Assembly: GCA_040954595.2 (NCBI GenBank)
Contig: CM082596.2
Coordinates: 1,488,001 to 1,552,000 of the forward strand
Length of the DNA: 64,000 nucleotides
Reading direction: 5' to 3'
From: Balanoglossus misakiensis
Lineage: Eukaryota; Hemichordata
Numbering within the stretch: the stretch's first letter is position 1; each line of letters starts with the position of its first letter. Positions 38,680-49,739 of this stretch are shown here, in pieces. A model generated the notes under the pieces. It searched no databases and was not told the origin of the DNA. It worked only from the letters and a program-made list of their open reading frames with translations. A program made the translations under genes and the position numbers.

Positions 38680-41600
38680 ATGGGGAAGAAGGGCTCGGCC
38701 AATTTTGGCGCACAGGGTGATGTTCCTATGGAACCAACTTACAAGAACGCCTCCTACCAGCAAGATGCACCACCAACGTATGACAACGAATCGTACAAAA
38801 ATGACGACGGTATGTAAGCATTTATCATTGGAATAGCTGCAGATCATGTCCTTGGGTTGTTGCAAAAATGTTTCTGTCTGGATGAAAACTCTTTTCAAAA
38901 TTGAAATAACAGCCAAGTAAGATATCCTAAGATTTAAAAAAAACTTGATTCACAATGTCAGTGGCCTTTAATTTTCGGAAAAGGGAGGCCATTAGGATTC
39001 AAGCATGACTTAGCAAAATGTTGATGAAATTGTTCTCGTGTCTCTCAAGAATTTGCAAGAATTTAATTAGGGTTAAAATTTCATTTGCGAATGCAAATCA
39101 CTTGGTTCTATTAATCACAACCTCATTTCAGTCTGTTAGTTTACACTTTCATTGATTTTGCAAGAAATACTTAAACTTGTTACGAGCCATATGGATCACA
39201 TCGAGTGATTAGGTTTGGGGGATGTGAACATGAATGAAACAGTTTCCAGCACGTGCAAGAATTAAAACAATGTGACCTGAAATACAAAAACAATAACAAA
39301 AGTTGCTTTGACGATCACAATAGGTGATTGTCTGTGTGTGAAAAGTTAATTGGTACTAATCAGACAATTATTCAACTTTGAGGCTGCTTTAAATCTGGCT
39401 GGCACCAGTTCAGAGATAACATTATTGGTTTAACAGTTTAAAATCAATTAAGAATTGATTTTTTCGGCTGTTTTTGTGAATGATCTACAGTTAATATAAA
39501 ACATTTCATTCCCCAACATCTGTCTTTACTGATAGAACGCGATTCTAGGACCTAATTTTTACAACGTCAAAGACAGAGTGACTGATTAACATAAAATGGC
39601 TGACATATTGGCAATACCAGGATGTATGAAAAATACACTGTACTGTTTGGAAACAACAGAAATTGTGAATTGACCAATGTGTGCACGTGCATACAGCTTA
39701 CTCGTTGAAACGGCGTAATGGTAATGGGATTGTTCTGTTTCAACAATAACCAATGCATCATTGTAGTTTGGTTTCTTGGTTACAGATGTGTATCATGCAA
39801 CAAGGTTGTTTGGAAAATGTCACTTTGAAAATGGGAGTTGAAATCTACAATATGCAGAGTTCTATTGCATCATCTTTTTTTCAGTTCTTCGATGAGTTTT
39901 CGCTATAGGTTTGGTCGGCAAGGGTACATAATTAGTGATATCGGTTTGCATATCTTGTTGATTAATAGATATTATAGTGATGGAATGATCGATTTATTGA
40001 TAGATAATTTAACGCTATTTCATCATCTCCATTGTCTCACTGGTGAGGACGGCCTGACATTGACAACAGGCAGATCTGGGACTTCTTGAACGGACGACAG
40101 TTGAAACACAAATAGCAAATCAGATAAAAAAGGGCCAGTATTCAGATATAGATCAACGACTTCAAAAGGTGCCCATTGAAAGGGTCGGGATGACTTGGAC
40201 TTTTAACTGAGGTATCTATTGTCGGGGCAAAGTTTCATCTTCTGGACTTTAATGATTGTCCCACTTATGGGAAGGTTACTGCTCCTGATTGTTGTAAACT
40301 TAGATCCTTTGACATATTTGCACTGACTATAGCCACAATGCTAACGCTCTCTCCCATCCAGGTTGATTTCACACAAAGTTGTTTATCACTAAAGTTTTGT
40401 CTACAATTTATGACTATTTGCAGTTTCATTAATTTGGTGAAAAAAATGACACACGTCATGTGCTATAGATATCAGTCATCTTCAACTCATGCCAGATGCT
40501 ACTGTGCGTGTGACCTGGTGGCACTGAGACCAAATACAGGTACATGGTTGTGTAAATAGTTGAAATGTCAAGCAGAGAGAGAGACATGGTGATGTGTACA
40601 CGTGTACGGTGCTTCCTTCCGCCATGAATATAGGACACCAAGATGGCTGCCAAACTTAATATTGGCCCTGTTCAAAATTTAACTTGAAAACAAGATGGTG
40701 AACACATATTTCTTTGAAGTTTTTCATTCAGCACCCTTATGAATGCTGACCTGTGTGATACATTGTGAAGACAGATCAACTCCACCTAAACCAAATATCA
40801 TGACCATGGCCTGTATCTACAAGTACTGAAAAATTAAGAGATATTATTAATAACGATAAATGATATCTTGTCAATAAATGGATACAGTGTCACTGACAAT
40901 GTGAAGACCAGAGTGACCTTGCCAGTTATCTCTTCCGCTGATGAACAAAGTGACCTGAATATGTCAAAGAGTTATCGATTTTGGCGCCGTTCGTTTGATG
41001 TGATAAACAAATATACCTGGAATGCCACTGTTTATCTGCCGACAACATAGTTAAAGCGTGGTGCATGCTAAGTTTTGAGAAATATTTCCCTATAAAAATG
41101 TGCAAACCTTTGGAAAAACTCTATCAAACCATAATGCAAAACAATATGAGAAGGTAGAATAATATCATCTCTAAAGAATGTAATAAACTAAGCGATAATA
41201 GTTTTGTGGGTAAAGTGAGACGCCCACGGCTAAAATGACATCTGTTATTGTCTCACTGGACTGGCAAACTTGACAGGATGCCAAATTGCAAGCATAAACC
41301 CAGATCTACTTAATAAGGTAGATGCTATGGACAATATTCAACATGTATCTGTAAGGACAGAAATCTTCTCTCATTATAAGTCACAAGGAAGACTGAGTAA
41401 AAAGTTCTATTTTTTGTCTTACATTAACAGCTGATGGTGAAAAACAACCAGCAGGCGAAAAGAGTGAAAAAGATGCCGGTCAAATTATTGAAGATGATGA
41501 TGATTATGTGTATGATCCAGATGCTCCGGTATGTGATAGAAATCTTCTTGGAAACAATCCATGGCATTCTATTTAATCCATACTTTGGCTGGTATACCAA

Positions 41601-44600
41601 TATGAAATCGGTAATGATTTCATATTACCCACCATGTTACCCAGCCAAGAACATTAAAATTTCTTATTTTAATATCATTAAAGGGGAAATCCGTTGTAGC
41701 TAATTTCTACATAATTCGGTAGCTTTTATGTCACTCTTTCAGAAAGAAACAGTTTCGCCATGTATAAGTCGCGCGATTAAGAAAAAAACCGAGTGAAAGT
41801 TCCAATATGGCGTTTACTGTAATTTGAATCATGGGAAAAAAAGCGCCAGGACCAACTTCCGCCCACCTTAGTGTGGGTGATACCATTTCCCGATTGGTGT
41901 CACTGCGTCACAAGCTAAGCGTATTTGCATATTTTCCATGGGTTATAGTTCATGAAAACTGTCAATAGATGACAAATTTTCAACTTTGCTGATGATTGTT
42001 TATCAACTGATGCAAAGAACAAACAATAGCTATGAAAATACGCCTAGTCTGTCGCCCAGTGACACCTATCTGAGAATGGTATCACCCACACCATGGTGGG
42101 CGGAAGTTGGTCCTGGCGCTTTTTTTCCCATGATTCAAATTACAGTAAACGCCATATTGGAAATTCTGCCAACTTTCCCTAGATTTTGTAAAAAATCGCG
42201 CGACCTATACATGGCGAATATGTTTTTTTCTGAAAGAGTGACATCAAAGCTACAAAATTATGTAGAAATCAGCTACGACGGATTTCCCCTTTAAATCAAA
42301 TCATTTTTTTTCCACATTAGTGTTCAGAACGTTATCCACCTTCAACATACTTCATTATTGGAATGGAGTTCTGTGAAAGATATTGCTATTATGGAATGAA
42401 AGGTATGGTCATAGCTAGTTCAAGAGTAAGGTTCAAGATTACTTTCAACTTATATAGCAATAATTGTTCACCATCATTTTCCGTAGGACTTTTTAAATTC
42501 AAGTGAAAAAAGTAATTTATTTTACTGTTGGAGATAATATACACCTCCTTTGATTTTTATTTTTCTCATTATTTGCTTTATATTCTTTTTTCCTGTCAGC
42601 CATTTTGATTCTGTACTTTACTGAGATCCTTCTGATGTCTGACGATGATGCGACTACGCTATACCACACATTCGTTATGCTTTGCTACTTGTCACCGATT
42701 GGTGGCGCTATGCTTTCTGATGGTTTCTGGGGGAAATACAAGTAAGTTCAATGTAATAAAAAGAAAGAATATTAGCAGAACTTTTTGTTAATATTTCAAG
42801 AAAACAATCATACTATTTCATCACTGCTTTCTTGCCTTTCACAATTCACAAGAATGGAATATGGAAAAACAGGAATAAACTCTCTCTTTCTCTCTCATCC
42901 CCACAGAACAATCTTTTTAATATCATGGATATATCTAGCAGGTTGTTTAGTGATGTCATTGTCAGCAATTCCAGCAATCCAAGCAGAAGATCCACTTATG
43001 TAAGTAACTTGCAGTTTTAATATCATCCCTGAATACTCATATTTCAGCTTTAAAATGTACACCCTATTGATTTATACTTGAAGTTCAGAGGTTTCATTGT
43101 GTCCTCACTTGCTCAGACTTTGTTGTCTTTGGTTTTCAGGGCCGGAACTGTTATTGGTCTGCTGCTGATAGCCACGGGTACCGGGGGTATCAAACCTTGC
43201 GTTGCTGCTTTTGGTGGGGACCAGTTCCGAAAAGAACAGGTATGACTCACAGGTTCTAGGACAGACACCCCCTAGAAAATTGCTACTTTAAATTTAAGGT
43301 TTGACTATCGAGGCCAAACTACTTTAAAGACAAGGCTTCCTTTTTCTTGCACAGACCAGTGAAATCCAGACATACTTCTTGTTGTATTACCTGGCCATTA
43401 ATCTTGGTAGTCTGCTGTCAACTTTCCTGACACCAATCTTGCGTGAATACCAATGTTTCGGCAATGATTGTTATCCCTTGGCCTTTGGTGTACCTGCCAT
43501 TCTGTTGTTGGTTGCAATCTGTGAGTATAATCTATCTAGGGGCGAACACTTCATCTGGGGCTTGGAGAGGAAATTTGCATGTTGCTTTCATGGTCCCATA
43601 TTAAAGAACAGACAGGAAAAAATTCACTTTAAGTCTCTGCTGTTTGCAATTTGCTGCGACCAAGCAAAGGTAGATGTCATATTGTTCTGTATTGTAACAT
43701 TATGTATTGCATTAATAAACTTTTTATAATTGTACCTATTACAGGTGTCTTTGTCCTCGGTCGTTACACAGTCGGTTATAAGATTTATCCAGGAGAAGGA
43801 AATATTGTGTGGGAAGTTACCAAAGCAATTGGGGTAAGATTCTGCAGTGAACACCCAGCACACATATTAAAACTATTGGCTGCAATGATTAATATAATTT
43901 CATTCCGATCAAAAATGCTTGTATGTGAATAATTTAAAACAAAAAAAAAACATATTCATTCAATATTTTCAATGCAGCATGCCTGCGGGCAGAAATGGAA
44001 GTTTAGGAAAGACGAAGACAAGAAAAGCGAAAATCCCCATTGGATGGATTATGCCTTTCCTAAGTATGACGTAAGTAGACGCCACCACTTTGAACAAATC
44101 ATGGAGTTTTGAGCCACTGAGTTTTGAGCATGCTTAGTTGGTGAAAGATGGAGCACTTTATTTTATGCGAGACATTTCTTTTTTTTTCCTTCCAGAAATC
44201 ATTGATTAATGACACGAAATGCTTATGCCATGTGTTAATCATGTTCATACCGTTACCGGTGTACTGGGCATTATTTGATCAGCAAGGCTCCAGATGGACT
44301 CTACAAGCTACACAGATGGATTGCCAAATTGTAAGTTGACTTCAAGTGAAATGTTGCACCACATTTACTACTACTTTGGACATCAATATTAATGTACATT
44401 GTATATTGTTGCTTCAAAATTAACACTTTGATCTGTTGGTTGTGCAGTTCAAAGATTTTTTTCTGTTAACAAATTACTTTTATACCATTACAGGGAAGTA
44501 TCACCATTGAACCAGATCAAATGCAGGTAAATGAAAATCTTGTGCGCAAAGATTTGTTTCACTGAATTTTGTAAATTTTAACTCTCCTTTTCAAAAGCTG

Positions 44601-47293
44601 AAATGAAATTTTGTGATCAGGATTGTGCATTTGTGATATGTTTAAACCATCAAATCCTCTGATTACAGGTTCTGAATCCTCTGTTCATTGTCTGCATGAT
44701 TCCAGTCTTCGACAACTGCATCTATCCTCTCCTTAAAAAGTGTGGTATCAGATGTACTTATCTGCAGAGAATGTGTTGGGGAATGTTGTTTGCCTCCATT
44801 GCCTTTTACTGCGCATGCATCGTACAGTTATTTGTCAACGTAAGTATACACCTTCCTCTCCTAATGTGGGCCCTGAGCCTTGCAAAAGGAACAATATACA
44901 CCACTGTTTTGTCCTAGCTGTCATAGCATGTCATTGCCCATTGTATAAATGATTACATGATGTGCTATGAGTGGACAAAATTGTGGTTGATTATCCTTTA
45001 GAGTGTAGCGCAGCATCCAGACTGAGCAAGAACAAATCTTAGTACATAAGTATAAACAGTGCAAGCTCAGTATTAAGTGCGCCCCTTTTAACTAAAAAGT
45101 TTAACACAAAGAAGTTACAGCAAATGCAAAATGTAATTTTTCATTCGTACAGCAAACAGTAAGTGTACCACCATGCAGTCAAGGTGCCACAGAATCCGGT
45201 ATCACTATCATAAACGCTGCTCATTGCAATCTCACTGTCACACCAATGGAATCGCCTGACGGTGAAGACCATGGATCTGTTTCTGTCCCGTATGGAGAGG
45301 TAAGTACACCATAATGTAATTCACTGTCATCTTGTTCCTGTCACAACTTTAGACACATCCAACCATCTTCCTCTGGTCATTAATACTCTTATTTTCTAGT
45401 TTTCCGAATACCTGTTAGTCAAGCCCGGTAATTTTACCTTGGAGTATAAATGCAGCTCGGACGATGGAACTATTGGTGGGAGTCTTTCCTTCCCTGCAGT
45501 GAATTGTGAAGCGTATCGTTTTATCGTTGGTTCATTCAAATCACCAACGGAACCGGACAAGCTCCAACTGCAGGCAACACTGGTAAGTTGGCATGTGTTG
45601 TATTTCTTAGATATTAACACTTCAAATTCAACCTAAAGCTATATTGTTTATGTAATATTATCTTCTCGCAGCTTTATAATTTTTGTCTGTTTTTGTTTTT
45701 CAATCCAGGTTATAGACTTGCATGATAAACCTGATCGTGGAACAGCGTTCACCAGGTAATCCAACCATGTACATGTGTTAACATAGAGGCTGGGGCATTT
45801 ACTGGGCAGGAGGCTTCAGTATTTGAAACCCCTTTTTTATAATTTTCTGAATGTCATCATAACATCCTGTTAATTCCTATCCTCACATATCTGCTTTAAT
45901 TCCCCCCCCCCCCCACTGTAGTTTGGTCTTCGCTTACGACTTCGGGGTGCCGTACGTACTTGTCAACTTGACCGGGAAAGACCTCCATTACGATAAACGA
46001 AATGCCACACAGGTACCAACAACGCCCGAGTCAGACGTCATGACTGATTTTAGAATCACACAGTGGGAGGAGTATGAACCGGACGAGTAAGTGCCTGATT
46101 TTCACCATTTAAAGGCTGATGTTCATCTTATGCATATTCGCGTTATTTCCTGTATACAAACATTATTCTGATCTTAAATGTTCAGCACATTTTGCACATA
46201 AGATGACCATTGCCCTTTAGTCCCTTCACCGCTGTGGTTTTCTCAAAATCCACTGTTTTGTATGGTAAAGTTGGACCTTATAATGTATATGGACCTCTAC
46301 GATCATGCATACCTGATTCAGCATCGCCCATACTGTTCTGAAATCTGTTGAATTTTTCAGTCCCTGTACAGATGTTGTTTCTCAGGGGTTGTTGCCTGTC
46401 CTGAAATCTGCTTGTGGTTTTTCTATCTGTGTAGAGAAATGTGGAAATGTCAGATGGAACAAATCTTCCTTCAGACGCATGCAGCTACCATGTTCTCAGG
46501 GTAACAAATAAGACATTATTCTCTATACAGCTACAAGATTTCCATAAGTAAAGATGATGGAACGACTTGGGAGGAATGGTCGTATGAAGAAAACAAGGTC
46601 ATAGTGAAAAACGGTGCTGCATATTCCGTTGTGTGGTATCTGAACCAAACTGATGATTATTCCGACGATTTCAAAGAAGTGAGTGGAAACTCGTTCTGTT
46701 TACAGTCAGATTAAAAGATTCAACACTGTTCTGAGACAACAGAAGCACTCTAAACAAAATCAAGATATGACAGGGGAAGCGCCTCTAACGGCTGAAGACA
46801 AACTTTTATTGTGTCTAAATTTCTTTTCTTCTTTTATATCACAGGAACATTTCCAGATGACACAACATACCACGGTTCCTGCCAACACCGTCAATATCCT
46901 TTGGCAAATTCCACAATATTTCATCATAACGTGTGGTGAAATCATGTTCTCTATCACTGGACTGGAATTTTCCTACGCACAGGTTAGTCACTATAGCAAA
47001 CTAAGACATATCTTCACTACTTATACTACTAATATAACATTGATTTTGTTGTATAATTGAAATACAACATTAACAAAATAATGTTCCTGTCTATCTTATA
47101 GGCTCCTGCTTCCATGAAATCATCTCTCCAAGCTTGTTGGTTGCTGACCATCGCATTTGGAAACCTTATTGTCATCGTTCAGAGTGCAGTTGCCCCACCA
47201 AGATCCATGGTAAAAATAACATGACAAAACTAATGCTGTTTATCTTGACAAGGACAATGTTGATGATAGTGGGGGTGATGATGGTGATGGTAG

Positions 47294-47372
<79 letters not shown>

Positions 47373-47712
47373 GTTGGCTGTGGTGGTGGTGATTATGATG
47401 GTGGTGATGGTGGTATTTATATTGGTGTGTGTGGTTTACTGATTATTATTTTTATAAAACTTAACTCACAAAATGTTATTTTTTTCTCAGGCAATCGACT
47501 TCTTTTTCTTCGGTACTCTGATGTTGGTAGTATTCTTCATCTTTGTGGCCATGTCGGTTTGGTACGTCTACATAGAACCCACCTACTACAACGAAACTTA
47601 CGAAGAAGATGATGGTGATGAAGAGAAAAAACCTATCCCCAATGGTGACGGTGTGGAGGCCAAAAAAGACTCGCCTGATACAAGCGACGGGGAATCGCAA
47701 AAATCTGATTGA
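38680..47712 (+). CDS. SLC15A1: Proton-coupled oligopeptide transporter, SLC15A1/A2 type, copy B (complete, 20 exons)
   Basis: Tandem paralogue of copy A with the same role, a plasma-membrane H+/di-tripeptide symporter. Exons: 38680-38809, 41431-41528, 42321-42402, 42600-42741, 42907-42999, 43140-43239, 43355-43520, 43745-43833, 43978-44070, 44196-44330, 44494-44526, 44669-44839, 45153-45299, 45400-45582, 45709-45755, 45922-46086, 46531-46678, 46845-46982, 47102-47209, 47491-47712. They join to 829 aa. The ExxER motif is at 92-96, His126 is the TM2 His, Trp355 the TM7 Trp, Asp402 the TM8 Asp and Glu715 the TM10 Glu. His343 stands where human PEPT1 has Arg282. The extracellular domain (about 444-685) is longer than in copy A and has five sequons. 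The N-terminal tail has a PPTY motif at 31-34 and an acidic run (EDDDDYVYDPD). The C-terminal tail is acidic. ATG context has A at -3 and G at +4. Confidence 0.95.
38810..41430. other. Intron 1 of SLC15 copy B
   Basis: 2.6-kb intron within the N-terminal tail. It contains a 12-bp palindrome GTACACGTGTAC (40596-40607) and a YY1-like word (40638-40653). No exon recognised. Confidence 0.6.
40638..40653 (+). promoter_or_regulatory. YY1-like word CCAAGATGGCTGCCAA
   Basis: Contains AAGATGGCTGCC, the strong form of the YY1 site often found just downstream of animal transcription starts. It lies in intron 1 of copy B, with acaagatggtg 40 bp further on. It could mark an internal promoter; motif match only. 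Confidence 0.3.
41682..42290. mobile_element. Foldback MITE with long (about 230 bp) imperfect inverted repeats and TTAA flanks
   Basis: Both arms carry the same sequence in opposite orientation. The left arm starts AGGGGAAATCCGTTGTAGC and the right arm ends GCTACGACGGATTTCCCCT. Shared inner blocks include the paired words ccaatatggcgtttactg, aatcatgggaaaaaaagcgcc and ggaccaacttccgcccacc. The element is flanked by TTAA at 41678-41681 and 42291-42294, as expected for piggyBac-type TTAA target duplication, though the first bases are not the usual piggyBac CCC. It has no transposase frame; the 102-codon frame at 41986-42294 is just one arm. It lies in intron 2 of copy B, just before exon 3. Confidence 0.85.
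45902..45914. repeat. Poly-C tract beside a splice acceptor
   Basis: Thirteen C residues followed by actgtag at the acceptor of copy B exon 16. It serves as the polypyrimidine tract and is liable to length variation. Confidence 0.85.
47277..47404. repeat. (GAT)n microsatellite in intron 19 of copy B
   Basis: Pure gat repeat of about 25 units (roughly 47295-47371) with imperfect ggtgat flanks. The poly-methionine open frame across it is an artefact. Confidence 0.95.
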
Positions 47713-48966
47713 AATAATTATAATTAAAAGACATCTAGGCTGATAGACAAGTTTGTTTCTCATCCAAATAGTGTTTAGGGTGAACATGTGAAATTATATA
47801 CCTTCTACTGTAATAAGTTAATATTATTGTCAACACCAAAACTTTCTCAGATACATTTTTTAAGTTTAATTTCATGTTGGGATATTTCAGTTCGGCCATT
47901 ACTATGACATTCTTGACTATTCAAAGGCATATGGTCAAATCTATTTAACAAAGAAACAACTGAAGCTAATACATAAAGAAAGAGCGTCAAGACATACCAA
48001 ACCTCACACCCACTGCCCCCCGTAAACACACAAGCTTCTCAGACATTGGCATGGCTAGAGATGAAGGCAAAAATATACAGTGTAACCAACTCGTTTGTGT
48101 AAGATTGGCACAGGCCTGGATGAGAAACAAACTTTGAGGTCTATAATTATGCCTTGAGATAATTGTCACAGTTCAGTGTTGGTGGTTGTTTGCCAGCTCA
48201 CTTTATCTCTGTTGCTTTCACCAGGTCTAATCCCTGTACAGAAATGTAGGGGTGGGGGTGGGGGGTCTTCAGAACAGGTGATGAAATACCTCACCACAAC
48301 CCTTGACTTAATTATGCTGTTTGGTTTTTTCTTTCTACCTCAAGACGTAACACGCTATGATTTGAAATGCTTTTTGTGTTTGTTCCCTTACTCAAAGATG
48401 CTTTAGTCATTTGTTTGTGAAATAATTTCATTAAAGTCTACATATCTAGATTTTTACAAAATCAAGAGCATCACTATCATATGTAGATGTAGCAATTCAC
48501 CAATGATGATTTTAAAAGACAGCAACTGTTTTTCTGTAAACCATATAGTAATTATTTCTTTAGTTTTAAACCGACAGAGTGCGTTCATTTGACTTGAACA
48601 CTGTGCCTTCTATATTACTGTATTCTGAGTTTATTTGGTCAGTACACTCTTTTGATGACTGCCTTTGAGATTTTCAGATTGGCATTCAAAATATCTATGC
48701 CTTCTATCATTTTATCCTTCTATACATAGTGCCCCAAGTTTTAATTGCAAATATGTACGGTAGTACACACAAAAGCATTTTAATCTACTAAACTATACTT
48801 TCATGACTGTATATGGCTAGGAATTACATGTAGTAGGAAATTTTAACCCGTACATGTCTTACATTCCAGAAAAATGCCTTCGCTTACCTTTGCCTGATAC
48901 TGGTACTTACTGGTATATGTAGTTCTTGTTGATTCTTTGTAGATGAATTGTACATCTCGTAATAAA
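47713..48966 (+). other. Probable 3' UTR of SLC15 copy B
   Basis: AT-rich sequence from the stop codon to the AATAAA at 48961. It contains tgta words just before the signal. No other gene seen. Confidence 0.5.
48961..48966 (+). terminator. Candidate polyadenylation signal of SLC15 copy B
   Basis: AATAAA 1.25 kb after the stop codon, preceded by UGUA-type words (ttgtacatct) and followed by a T-rich stretch (gtttttcc). Confidence 0.5.
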
Positions 48967-49561
48967 GTTTTTCCAAAGAGGATATCTAGATTCTATTTTT
49001 ATTCTGACCAAGAGTCAGTACAGACACTGTATACTCTGGTCTCGCTATCACATGAATCACAAATTCATGGAATCAATCCAACCAGTTGATAAGAGTGAAG
49101 TAATTTGGTTATCCGAGCCAACATACATTTTAGCTATTAACCTTTTTCTTTTATTCTGTCCAAAACAACTGATTTGGATATAACATAATTATGATACAAC
49201 ATCAACTGTGCTTGCATAGTATAGACTAGACTACTCCCTAACCTCGATTCTTTGGCAGACATCAGTTTGGCACTTATCCACCAAAAATCTGACACTCTAT
49301 TTTCTGTCTAAACTTTTTTATGTCATCTTTTCTGTGAAGACGAATCAGATCAGGTAAGAAATGTTAATAATTTCTTCAAGTTGTGGCCATTTGGTGAAAA
49401 TTTCCATACTTTTTCTTGATTTTTTCAAAAATAATACTTCAATATTGCACTAAGTACTGCTCAGTACGACTGGTCAGTTGCACTGACCTCAGAATTGGAC
49501 GAATAAAATGCAAAACTTATTATGTGCACCATCTAGTGAGTCTAGAATAAGATTCATTTGT
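48967..49561. other. Convergent spacer between SLC15 copy B and the K2P gene
   Basis: Short tail-to-tail gap. No coding or RNA feature recognised. Confidence 0.5.
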
Positions 49562-49567
49562 TTTATT
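49562..49567 (-). terminator. Candidate polyadenylation signal of the K2P gene
   Basis: AATAAA on the minus strand about 170 nt past the stop codon at 49740. Being so close to the stop makes it the best candidate. Confidence 0.5.
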
Positions 49568-49739
49568 GTAATAAATTAATGTACAATGACTATTGGATTT
49601 GTGTTGCTAGTGGAAGAACATTCTGAAAAGCAGCATTTTAATACTTGAACGATAAGAAGTCAAAAACGCAAATCTCTAAACAACAATAATGCGCCAACTA
49701 CAGGGCCATGTACGTCACGCTCACTTTGCATAATTAGTT

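Noticed and set aside
47134-47442. Poly-methionine open frame
   Set aside because: Produced by the GAT microsatellite in intron 19 of copy B; not a protein.
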